NCBI GenBank assembly: GCA_963772935.1
Contig: CAVYZK010000008.1
Location: 434,001-498,000 of the forward strand
DNA from: JANNNF01 sp963772935
Lineage (GTDB): Bacteria > Pseudomonadota > Alphaproteobacteria > Rhodobacterales > Rhodobacteraceae
Direction of reading: 5' to 3'
DNA: 64,000 nt
Positions within the stretch are counted from its first letter, which is position 1; each line of letters starts with the position of its first letter. Position numbers and translations under genes: made by a program. Shown piece by piece: positions 54,831 to 63,362 of the stretch. The notes under the pieces are model-generated. The model was not told the origin of the DNA and did no database searches. It saw nothing but the letters and a program-made list of their open reading frames with translations.

Positions 54831-56370
54831 CGCGCGCCTCGCTGGCCCGGTCGATCGTCACCGTCGGCGGCTGGACCCTGCTGTCACGCGGGGCAGGCTT
54901 TGCCCGCGACATGATGATGGCGGCCTATCTGGGCGCGGGGCCGGTGGCCGATGCGTTCAACGTGGCGTTTTCCCTGCCCAACATGTTCCGCCGCTTCTTT
55001 GCCGAGGGCGCGTTCAACATGGCCTTCGTGCCGATGTTCGCCAAGAAACTGGAAGGCGGCGAGGATGCGACACGGCTTTGCGCAGGATGCGTTCAACGGG
55101 CTGGCCGCGATCCTGATCGTGTTTTCGGTCTTGGGCACGCTGGCGATGCCGTGGCTGGTCTGGGCGATGGCGTCGGGCTTTGCCGGGGATGCGCGGTTTG
55201 ATCTGGCGGTGCTGTATGGGCAGATCGGGTTCAGCTATATCCTGTTCATCAGCCTTGTGGCCCTGCTGTCGGGCGTCTTGAACGCGCATGGGCATTTCAC
55301 CGAAGCCGGGCTTCGTGCCGGTCCTTTTGAACCTGATCTTCATTGCGGCCATGCTGCTGGCGGTCTGGGCCGGGTGGGATATGGGGCTGACGCTGGCTTG
55401 GACCGTGCCTGTCACTGGCATAGCGCAGCTTGCCTTCACATGGGTCGCGGCCCGGCGCATCGGGTTTCGCTTCCACCTGCGCCTGCCGCGCATGACGCCG
55501 GAACTGCGGCATCTGGCGATGATCGCCGCCCCTGCCGTGCTGTCGGGCGGGGTGGTGCAGATCAACCTGTTGGTGGGGCGGCAGGTCGCGTCCTACACCG
55601 AAGGCGCGGTCAGTTGGCTGGTCTATGCCGACCGTCTGTACCAACTGCCGCTTGGCGTGGTGGGCATTGCCATCGGCACGGTGCTGCTGCCCGACCTGTC
55701 GCGCCGCCTGCGGGCGGGCGATGCGGCGGGCGGGCGTGACAGTTTCAACCGGGGCACCGAATTTGCGCTGATGCTGACCGTGCCCTGTGCCGTGGCGCTG
55801 ATGGTCATCGCCCTGCCACTGACCCAAGTGCTGTACCAGCGCGGGGCGTTCGGGGCCGAGGATGCCCGCGCCACCGCTTTGGCACTGGCGATCTACGGCG
55901 CGGGCCTGCCCGCCTTCGTGCTGCACAAGGTGTTGCAGCCGCTGTTCTATGCCCGCGAAGACAGCCGCAGCCCGTTTCGCTATGCCGTGGTTTCCATGGT
56001 GCTGAACGCGGCCATCGCCGTGGGTCTGATGCCCCTGATGGGCTTTGCCGCCGCCGCCCTTGCCACCACCCTTGCGGGCTGGATCATGGTGGCCCAACTG
56101 TGGTTCGGGTCGCGGCATATGGGCGACGAGGCTCGCCTCGACGCCCGCCTTGCCCACCGTCTGCCCCGGATTGCGGCGGCATCGGTGACCATGGGCGCGG
56201 TGCTTTGGGGCGGCGCATACCTTCTGGCCCAGCCCCTGACCGCCGACTACTGGCGCTACTTCGCCCTCGCCGCCCTGATCATCGCCGGCATGGTCAGCTA
56301 CTTTGCCAGCGGGGCGGCTTTGGGTGCATTCCGGTTGTCAGACCTGAAATCCCTGCGCCGTCAGCGCTGA
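54827..56370 (+). CDS. murJ: Lipid II flippase MurJ (two frameshifts)
   Basis: About 513 residues when repaired, a fourteen-helix MOP-superfamily protein. The N-terminus SLARSIVTVGGWTLLSRGAGFARDMMMAAYLGAGPVADAFNVAFSLPNMFRRFFAEGAFNMAFVPMFAKK is diagnostic. Extra bases at 55071-55073 and at 55311 break it; removing them gives EDATGFAQDAFNGLAAI and TEAGFVPVLLNLIF. It flips lipid II across the inner membrane for peptidoglycan synthesis and is normally essential, so the breaks are most likely errors. It is coupled to glnD by ATGA and its last 10 bases overlap the convergent rhomboid gene. Confidence 0.93.
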
Positions 56371-57049
56371 CGCACCATCGCGCGCAGCCGGGCAAATCCA
56401 CCGGGGGCCAGAACGAACGACAGCGCAAACCCGGTCGCAAACCCGGCCAGATCAGCGACCCATTCCAGCCCGCCACCAAAGATCACCCCGAACACCAACT
56501 GCACGCCCAGCAAAAAGCCGATCATCGTGAAGGCGCGGTATTTGTTGGCCCCGACCGCTGCAAGGTTGACCCACAACAGGTAGGTGAACGCCCCGATCAA
56601 GCCGTAGACCGCCGGATACCCCCCGATCAAAGGCGCGCGCGCGGATGGCAGCGCAAAGGTATAGACCAGCGCCCCGACCGCCGCCGCCCCCAGCACCACC
56701 AGCACCACACCCCACCAGCGGAACACCTCACCCACCATCTTGCCAAGCGCCAGCAGCATCACCACCACGAACAGCGCATGGGTGAAACTGCCGTGGATCA
56801 GCGGATAGCTGATCAGCCGTGTCAGCGCGTCCAGCGGATAGGTGTGGTTTTCCACCATGTAGCGCATCAGGTCGGGCGAGAAGGCAAACCGCTCCATCGC
56901 CTGCAATCGCCAGCCGACAGCACTCGGCCCGCCAACCAGCCCCCCGCCCCAAGGTTAAGCACCAGCTCCATCGCAATCACTGGCAGCGCCAGCAACCAGA
57001 CGACGGGGGGCAGCGGGTTCAGGGGGGGGGCATTGTGATCTTGGGACAT
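56361..57049 (-). CDS. Rhomboid-like membrane protein lacking catalytic residues (frameshifted)
   Basis: About 229 residues when repaired, with six membrane helices. The ATG at 57049 has GGAGAG upstream. A missing base in the C3 run at 56928-56930 breaks the frame; restoring it gives GGWLAGPSAVGWRLQAMERF. The fold is rhomboid: LISYPLIHGSFTHALFVVVMLLALGKMVGEVF, then GGYPAVYGLIGAFTYLLW and WVADLAGFATGFALSF. The catalytic Ser of G-x-S-G is Tyr here, and the last-helix His (normally AHxxG) is Asp (ADLAG), so proteolysis is unlikely. It is probably a pseudo-rhomboid. It is divergent from trpS. Confidence 0.78.
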
Positions 57050-57135
57050 GGCACTCTCCGGGTCGGGGCCGTGATTGACGCACCCTGCCCCATCCGATAC
57101 GCGGAACACGCAGCTTTTTCCAGATGGAGTATCCC

Positions 57136-58182
57136 ATGTCCGAGCCGGTCCAAACGCCTCAGACTTTCCCGACCCGCATTTTCTCGGGCATCCAGCCCTC
57201 GGGCGGCTTGACCCTTGGCAATTACCTTGGCGCGCTGAAGCGCTTTGTGCAAAAGCAGGATGAAGGCATCGAGACCGTCTATTGCCTCGTCGATATGCAC
57301 GCGATCACTGTCTGGCAAGACCCCGCCAAGCTGCGCCAGCAAACCCGTGAGGCGGCGGCAGGGTTTATCGCCGCAGGTATTGATCCCGCGCGGTCGATCC
57401 TGTTCAACCAAAGCCAGGTGACCGCCCATGCCGAGCTTGCGTGGATCTTCAACTGCGTCGCCCGCATGGGCTGGATGAGCCGGATGACCCAGTGGAAGGA
57501 CAAGACGGCAGGCAAGAATGCCGAGGCGGAATCGCTGGGCCTGTTTGCCTACCCCGCGCTGATGGCGGCGGATATTCTGGCCTATAAGGCCACCCATGTT
57601 CCGGTGGGCGAGGACCAGAAACAGCATATCGAGCTGACGCGCGATATCGCGATGAAGTTCAACCACGACTACAAGATCAACTTCTTTCCCATCACCGAAC
57701 CTGTCATCGAAGGGGCCGCAACCCGCGTGATGAGCCTTCGCGATGGCACCAAGAAGATGTCCAAATCCGACCCGTCCGATCAGTCGCGCATCAACCTGAC
57801 CGATGACGCCGACACCATCGCCAAGAAGTTCCGCAAGGCCAAGACCGATGCCGAACCACTGCCCGACAGTATCGAAGGCCTGAAAGACCGCCCCGATGCG
57901 CGCAACCTGATCAACGTCTATGCGGCGCTTGCCGATATGACCCCGGCGGCGGTGATCAGCGACTACGCCGGCGCGCAGTTCGGCACGTTCAAACCAGCGC
58001 TTGCCGATCTGGCGGTGGCAAAACTGTCGCCGATCACCACAAAGATGAGCCAGTTGATGCAAGACCCAGGCGAGATCGACCGTATTCTGGGCGAGGGGGC
58101 GGCCCGCGCCGAGGCCATCGCGCGGCCGATCCTTGATCAGGTGTATGAGATCGTGGGGATGATCCGGTCGCGGCAGGTGTGA
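57136..58182 (+). CDS. trpS: Tryptophanyl-tRNA synthetase
   Basis: 348 residues from the ATG at 57136, chosen over 57124 because GGAG lies six bases upstream. FSGIQPSGGLTLGNYLGALKRFV contains the HIGH-equivalent GNYLG, QDPAKLR and FNQSQV follow, and SLRDGTKKMSKSDPSD has the KMSKS signature. It charges tRNA-Trp. It continues the murJ-trpS neighbourhood common in this family. Its stop shares a base with the start of the next gene (TGATG at 58180-58184). Confidence 0.96.
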   Translation: MSEPVQTPQTFPTRIFSGIQPSGGLTLGNYLGALKRFVQKQDEGIETVYCLVDMHAITVWQDPAKLRQQTREAAAGFIAAGIDPARSILFNQSQVTAHAELAWIFNCVARMGWMSRMTQWKDKTAGKNAEAESLGLFAYPALMAADILAYKATHVPVGEDQKQHIELTRDIAMKFNHDYKINFFPITEPVIEGAATRVMSLRDGTKKMSKSDPSDQSRINLTDDADTIAKKFRKAKTDAEPLPDSIEGLKDRPDARNLINVYAALADMTPAAVISDYAGAQFGTFKPALADLAVAKLSPITTKMSQLMQDPGEIDRILGEGAARAEAIARPILDQVYEIVGMIRSRQV

Positions 58183-59244
58183 TGAGACGGGTGGCAAAAG
58201 GGCTGGCGCGGCTGTTGCTGACGCTGGCCCTTGCGGCCTCACTTGGGGCCTCCGCTATGGTCTGGCCTGCAGATCGCGCGAGACCCCACCTTGCACCCGA
58301 TCATCGACCGCACCACAGACGAAATCGTGGCCGCCACCGACCAGATGATGGCGCGTGAGGCGACGCCGGAACGACTGACCGCGCTGATCAACACCCGGCT
58401 GGCTGAGACCCCGCGCAACTGGGTGGCGTTGCAGGCGCTTGCCGCCCTTGCGGCTGAACGCGCCGTTGCTTTGCCCGACTCCTATGCACCGGCCTATGAT
58501 GCCGACCACAGCCTGACCGCCACCGCCAGCGATTGCGCGGGATGCGCCTATGACCCCGCCACCTGCACCCTGTCGAACGTGCTGATCTGCCAAGCCCCCG
58601 TCGCCCTGACCCCGATTGGCGACATCGCGGGCCTCACCCGCGCCGGGGTGGCCTATTCCACCGGGGCCGAGGTGGATCAGATTGACCTGACCCTGTCGCT
58701 GATCGGCCTTGGGGCGACCGCCGCCATTGTCGCCTCTGGCGGAACATCGGGTGCCGTGAAGGCCGGGGCCAGCACGGTGAAACTCGCACGGCGCATGGGG
58801 CTGGCGTCGCCCCGCCTGACCGCGATGGCGATGGATGCCGCCCGGCGCGGCGTCGATTGGGCCGCCCTTCCTGCTGCCCGGTCCACCGATGATCTGGCCC
58901 GCCTGATCCGCGCCGATGCGATTGCCCCACTGACCGCCACCCTCACCGACCTGAACCGCCTGCGCGCCTCGACCAGTGCCACTGACGCGCTGCATCTGTT
59001 GCCGCTGATCGACACTGCCGCCGACGCCCGCCGCCTAGCCCGCGCAGGCGAGGCGCTCGGGCCGCGTCTGGTGGCAAGGGCCGAGGTGCTGGGCAAAGCC
59101 CGCCTGCTGCGCGCCACTACCCGGCTGTCGAATGTCGCGCTTACTCTGACCGCAAGCCTTGCCGCCCTGCTGGCCAGCCTCGCCGCGCTGATCGGCGGGA
59201 TGATCCAATCCACACTGCTGCGCAGCTTGCGCCGCCGGGTGTAG
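58182..59244 (+). CDS. Membrane protein of unknown function (frameshifted near N-terminus)
   Basis: About 353 residues when repaired. The ATG at 58182 gives a signal/anchor (GLARLLLTLALAASLGASA). An extra base near 58257 shifts the frame; removing it joins this to WSGLQIARDPTLHPIIDRTTDEIVAATDQMM. It has a four-cysteine cluster (SDCAGCAYDPATCTLSNVLICQ), a membrane segment (IDLTLSLIGLGATAAIVASGG), a basic helical stretch with KLARRMGLASPRLTAMAMDAARRGVDWAAL, and a C-terminal helix (LTASLAALLASLAALIGGMI) with a basic end. I do not recognise a family. It is coupled to trpS by position only. Confidence 0.65.
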
Positions 59245-59583
59245 CACCCAATTCGGAACCCCGGCAGGACTTAATCCTGCCCCTTCAATCCCTTGAGCAC
59301 CCTCCCCACTGTCACACCCCTAAATCCTTCCGCCCCTACATCTGTCTTATCGGTATGGGCGGGACTGTCCCCCTTCTTCCCGCCGCCCCGGACGCACCCC
59401 TGCCCGGCGCGGCCCCGCCCCTTGCCCCCTGTGCCCATCCCGGCACAGGGGGCCTTTTTGCGGGCCTTTTGCAGTCCGCCTCGCCCCACCCTTCCGAACA
59501 AACTCTGTGCGCAGACGGCCATAGGCCACCCGCCGATCTGCCGCTATATTATCCCCAACCAGACGCCATGACAGGAGCCGCAA
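59245..59583. other. Intergenic region without a credible gene
   Basis: These 339 bases between the unknown membrane protein and the glyoxalase gene are C-rich on the plus strand. Small open frames on both strands lack ribosome sites and protein-like composition. A 7-base hairpin GGCAGGA/TCCTGCC (59263-59281) follows the upstream gene. A strong terminator at 59424-59459 then faces the plus strand, so an untranslated transcript or long 3' end may occupy 59285-59460. Confidence 0.6.
59424..59459 (+). terminator. Rho-independent terminator in the 59.2-59.6 kb gap
   Basis: GCCCCCTGTGCC (59424-59435) pairs perfectly with GGCACAGGGGGC (59442-59453) around CATCCC and is followed by CTTTTT. This is one of the best intrinsic terminators in the window. 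It lies 180 bases downstream of the nearest plus-strand gene. Confidence 0.85.
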
Positions 59584-60066
59584 ATGCCCGAGATTCACCC
59601 CGAAACCCGTGTCGGCCATGTGCATCTCAAGGTCGCCGACCTTGACCGCGCCATCGCCTTCTATTCCGGCATCCTGGGCTTTGGCCTGACCCAACGCTAT
59701 GGCGCGCAGGCCGCATTCTTGTCGGCGGGCGGCTATCACCACCACATCGGCCTGAACACCTGGGACAGCAAGGGCGGCAAGCCGCCTGCCCCCGGCACAA
59801 CAGGCCTCTATCACAGCGCGTTTCTGTTCCCCAACCGCAAGGCGCTGGCCAATGTGCTGAAAGCCCTTGTCGCCGCCAACTACCCCCTGACCGGCGCGTC
59901 GGATCATGGCGTGTCCGAGGCGATCTATCTGGATGACCCCGATGGCAATGGCGTCGAACTCTACCGCGACCGCGCCGAAGCCGACTGGCCCCGCGACGCC
60001 GATGGCACCCTGTCAATGACCACTGGCAGGCTGGACCTGAACGCCCTGCTGGCCGAGGCCGACTGA
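59584..60066 (+). CDS. VOC-family protein (glyoxalase/extradiol-dioxygenase-like)
   Basis: 160 residues, one VOC domain: VGHVHLKVADLDRAIAFYSGILGFGL, LSAGGYHHHIGLNTW, and the second module with ASDHGVSEAIYLDDPDGNGVELYRDR. Metal ligands are the His in VGHVHL and the Glu in ELYRD, with a possible third His in HHHIGLN. The fold matches catechol-2,3-dioxygenase-like (CatE) proteins more than glyoxalase I. Substrate is unknown. AGGAG lies before the ATG. Confidence 0.85.
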   Translation: MPEIHPETRVGHVHLKVADLDRAIAFYSGILGFGLTQRYGAQAAFLSAGGYHHHIGLNTWDSKGGKPPAPGTTGLYHSAFLFPNRKALANVLKALVAANYPLTGASDHGVSEAIYLDDPDGNGVELYRDRAEADWPRDADGTLSMTTGRLDLNALLAEAD

Positions 60067-60088
60067 CCGCCAAGCAAACATCCGCCCG

Positions 60089-60121
60089 TTTCACATTGGC
60101 GCAAATATCCCCGCCGGAGGC
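60089..60121 (-). repeat. Extragenic repeat copy (GCCTCCGGCGGGGATATTTG type)
   Basis: On the minus strand it reads GCCTCCGGCGGGGATATTT then GCGCCAATGTGAAA. The tail is almost the same as the inverted-repeat arm at 25956-25976. It begins 22 bases after the glyoxalase-like gene. Confidence 0.7.
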
Positions 60122-60283
60122 ATCTTCCCTTCGCCTTTCCAACAACTTGCCCTTGCCAATGCGGGTGCGGGCAAAGGCGCGCAGGTGGCCCACCGGGCCA
60201 ACAAGCGCCCGCCCCGGTCAGCCGCCCTTGCAACCGCGACGGCTGGCGGATTACCTTCCCCGCGCAACAGACGGGGAAACCAC

Positions 60284-61148
60284 ATGGCGTTCGGCAAAAA
60301 CATCCGCACCTTCTTTGACGGTCGCTGGCATGACGGCGACATCCCCGTCATGCGGGCGGCGGATCATGGCATGTGGCAGGGATCGTCGGTGTTCGACGGT
60401 GCCCGCTGGTTCGACGGGCCTATGCCCCGATCTGGATGCTCATTGCGCCCGGGTCAACCGGTCGGCCGAGGCTTTGCTGATCACCCCCACCTGCGCCCCA
60501 GAGGATATGGCCGCCATCATCCGCGAAGGCCTGCAAGCCTATGGCGCGGACCAATCCGTCTATATTCGCCCGATGTACTGGGCCTTGCACGGGTCTGATC
60601 TGGGCGTGGCGCCGATGGTGGGGGCCACCGGCTTTGCGATCTGTCTGGAGGAGGTGGCGATGCCCGCCGCGGATTTCGCCACCACCGCCACCCGCACCAA
60701 GTTTCGCCGCCCGGTGCTGGAGGATAACGTCTGCAACGCCAAGGCAGGCTGCCTTTACCCCAACAACGCCCGCATGCTGGTCGAGGCCCAATCCAAGGGG
60801 TTCGGCAATGCGCTGGTCGCCGATGCCATGGGCAACCTTGCCGAAAGTGCCACGGCCAATGTGTTCTTGGTGAAGGACGGCGTGGTGTTCACCCCCATCC
60901 CCAACGGCACCTTTCTGGCAGGCATCACCCGCGCCCGCCACATCGCCAACCTGCGCGCCGACGGGGTCGAGGTGATTGAAACCGTCCTCGGCTTTGATGA
61001 TGTCCATGCCGCCGATGAGGTTTTTCTGTCGGGGAACTTTGCCAAGGTCACCTCGGTAAAGGCCTTCGACGATACCACCTACAAGACCCGCGCGATGACC
61101 GACCGCGCCCGCAGCCTCTATTGGGACTGGGCCGCGTCAAGCCGCTAA
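60284..61148 (+). CDS. ilvE: Branched-chain amino-acid aminotransferase (class IV PLP enzyme), frameshifted
   Basis: About 287 residues when repaired. The ATG at 60284 gives MAFGKNIRTFFDGRWHDGDIPVMRAADHGMWQGSSVFDGARWFDG. An extra base in the C4 run at 60425-60428 shifts the frame; removing it gives GPMPDLDAHCARVNRSAEAL. It also has EDNVCNAKAGCLYPNN (PLP lysine region), ALVADAMGNLAESATANVFLVKDGVVFTP and GTFLAGITRARHI, all class IV aminotransferase motifs. It transfers the amino group between glutamate and branched-chain keto acids. The 217 bases upstream hold one extragenic repeat and no other gene. Confidence 0.9.
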
Positions 61149-61252
61149 CGGGCCGGTCCAAACGACAGGGCGAAAACCACGGGCCCAAAAACCACAGGCT
61201 TGCCAGCCCCCCCGGTCCTCGCGCATATTCCCGTTCCGAGAAGGAGACCCGG

Positions 61253-61708
61253 ATGCGCAAGTTCCTCGTGGTGCTGGACGACAGCCGTGAATGCCTGAAC
61301 GCGATGCGCTATGCCGCGTTCCGGGCGGCCCATACCGGTGGGGGGGTGACGATCCTGTCGGTGATCCCGCCCGAAGAATTCCAGCATTGGATGGGCGTCG
61401 CAGACCTGATGCGGACCGAAGCCCGAGAGCGGATCGAGGCGCATTTCGAGGTCTTCGCCAAATGGATGCGCGACAAACAGGGCGTTAACCCCGAACTGGT
61501 GATCCGCGAAGGCGACCCGGTGGCAGAGATTCTGGCGCTGGTGCGGGACGACGGCGAAATCGGGGTACTGGTCCTTGGCGCGGGCACCGAGAAAGCGGGC
61601 CCCGGCCCGCTCGTGACCCAGATGAGCCGCAATTCCGGCAATCTGCCCATCCCGATCACCATCGTGCCAGGCGACATGTCGAAGGAACGGCTGGAAAGCA
61701 TTACGTGA
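61253..61708 (+). CDS. Universal stress protein (UspA family)
   Basis: 151 residues from the ATG at 61253, with AGAAGGAG upstream. It has KFLVVLDDSRECLNAMRYAAFRAAHTGGGVTILSVIPP at the start. The C-terminal VLVLGAGTEKAGPGPLVTQMSRNSGNLPIPITIVPG is close to the G-2x-G-9x-G(S/T) ATP-binding pattern of USPs. It probably helps in starvation or oxidative stress. It is a single gene. Confidence 0.92.
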   Translation: MRKFLVVLDDSRECLNAMRYAAFRAAHTGGGVTILSVIPPEEFQHWMGVADLMRTEARERIEAHFEVFAKWMRDKQGVNPELVIREGDPVAEILALVRDDGEIGVLVLGAGTEKAGPGPLVTQMSRNSGNLPIPITIVPGDMSKERLESIT

Positions 61709-61805
61709 CGGCATCCTGCATATAAGCTTTGGTCAGGCCGCCCGAAAATGGCCGTTTTTCTGGACGACTGATTAAAGTGGTTTTCAAAAGGACGGGCCGG
61801 GGACG

Positions 61806-63212
61806 ATGCGACAGATACTTCTTTGCGTCATTTCAATCCTGTTTCTTGCGCCAACGCTTGCGCTGTCACAGAACTGGTCAGGGGCGGAATTTGATGCGCG
61901 CGGGCTGACATCACAGGAAAAACGTGTGTTGCAAGCGGCTCTTGCCCTGTCGGGTGATTATGTCGGGCTGTTCGATGGCGACTGGGGCAAGGGCAGCCAG
62001 CGCGCCTTGGAAGCCTATACCCTGCACGAGTTTGGCACCGACAAGCCCCGCTTTTCCCATCTGCGCCCGGTGCTGGCCGCTTGGGCAGTTGAACTGCGCG
62101 AAAGCGGCTGGGAAACCTATTACTACAATTCCACAGATACTTCTTACGCCCACCCGTCCAACTTTCTGATCCGGACCGATGATCCTGACACGATCCAGTT
62201 TGATGCCAGTGACGGCTCTTTCAGTCTGGTTATCCACTTTGCTGACTTTACAGACACTTATGCTTTGCATCAGTATTTTTTGAATGATGCCGTGTTTGAC
62301 CCAGAGCCATACCAGACCCTGACCCCAGACCGGCTGATTACCGCCGTCACACTAGAAAATGGCTTGGTGACCTATGCCCGGTCTGACCGGATCAAGGCCG
62401 GCTATGTGACCCTGTCCATCATTGCCACGGCCGGTCAGAAGGCGCGCATGGCCATTCTGGCGGGCAGTATGCAGCGGGGCCGAGCGGCTGATCTGATGAT
62501 CCCAAGCCATGGCGCATTGGCCGAGTTAATGGCCGCCACCCCGGATCAGAACGTGATGGCCCAACCCGCCATTCCACCCCCGCCTGCCGCAAGCACCATC
62601 ACGGGAAGCGGCACTGGATTTTATATCAACAACACGGATCTTCTGACCGCGGCGCATGTGGTTGAGGGTTGCGCAGGACTGACACTCGCCGATGGAACAT
62701 CCCTGAGCGTGATCGCTGACGACACCGACCTTGATCTTGCGCTTGTCAGCGGCACACGGCGGTCTGCACGCTGGCTGGAACTGAACAGCGACGTCGCCCC
62801 CCGATTGGGCGAGCCTGTGATGGCGCTTGGATTTCCCTATCTGGGAACACTCGGCCAAGGCCTGACGGTGACGGGCGGCAATGTCAGCGCGATGCAGGGC
62901 ATCAATGGAACATCAGACCGCATCATGATTTCTGCCCCGGTACAGCCCGGTAACAGCGGCGGTCCGTTGCTGAATGGCGCAGGGGCGGTGATCGGCGTAG
63001 TGGTGGCCCGGGTCAATGATCTGAACGTGTTAAAGGAAACCGGGACGCTGCCGCAGAATATGAATTTTGCGGTGCCGACACAGCCGCTGATAAGCTTTCT
63101 GGACGCAAGCGGCGTGTTCTACCCGCGCGCCCAAAGTATTGGCACCTCGATCACAAGCGGTATCCCTGCCGAAATATCCGATGCCGTTGTGCCGATATTC
63201 TGCAATGGATAG
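61806..63212 (+). CDS. Trypsin-like serine protease with a peptidoglycan-binding-like N-terminal region
   Basis: 468 residues. A Sec signal (MRQILLCVISILFLAPTLALS) is followed by a segment resembling a peptidoglycan-binding helix repeat (GLTSQEKRVLQAALALSGDYVGLFDGDWGKGSQRALEAY) and a ~150-residue beta-rich linker region. The C-terminal protease domain has His284 (LLTAAHVVEGC), Asp310 (TDLDLALVSG) and Ser384 (QPGNSGGPLL), a complete trypsin/DegP-type triad. There is no PDZ domain. It is likely a periplasmic or envelope protease. Its GC is slightly lower than that of its neighbours. Confidence 0.87.
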   Translation: MRQILLCVISILFLAPTLALSQNWSGAEFDARGLTSQEKRVLQAALALSGDYVGLFDGDWGKGSQRALEAYTLHEFGTDKPRFSHLRPVLAAWAVELRESGWETYYYNSTDTSYAHPSNFLIRTDDPDTIQFDASDGSFSLVIHFADFTDTYALHQYFLNDAVFDPEPYQTLTPDRLITAVTLENGLVTYARSDRIKAGYVTLSIIATAGQKARMAILAGSMQRGRAADLMIPSHGALAELMAATPDQNVMAQPAIPPPPAASTITGSGTGFYINNTDLLTAAHVVEGCAGLTLADGTSLSVIADDTDLDLALVSGTRRSARWLELNSDVAPRLGEPVMALGFPYLGTLGQGLTVTGGNVSAMQGINGTSDRIMISAPVQPGNSGGPLLNGAGAVIGVVVARVNDLNVLKETGTLPQNMNFAVPTQPLISFLDASGVFYPRAQSIGTSITSGIPAEISDAVVPIFCNG

Positions 63213-63280
63213 TGTTTTGTTGGCATAACGTTGGACGCGATGCACAAAGCAGTGGGGCTTTGGTGACGTTACGGCCTTGC

Positions 63281-63302
63281 AATGCTGCAACGCAGCATTT
63301 TC
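63281..63302 (+). terminator. Possible terminator after the serine protease gene
   Basis: AATGCTG (63281-63287) and CAGCATT (63293-63299) form a 7-base stem with loop CAACG, followed by TTC. It lies 69 bases after the protease stop. The stem is modest and the T-run short. Confidence 0.45.
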
Positions 63303-63362
63303 TATTGAACTTTCGTCCTGCAGCGCCCACGTTGGCGGCAAGGGAGGGTTTGAAAGGATACC

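Noticed and set aside
58231..59244. Independent gene starting at the TTG at 58231
   Set aside because: It lacks a ribosome site. The upstream ATG at 58182 gives a signal peptide that joins this frame after removing one base.
59271..59522. 83-residue minus-strand open frame in the 59.3 kb gap
   Set aside because: Low-complexity Gly/Arg/Lys sequence without ribosome site, crossing a strong terminator hairpin.
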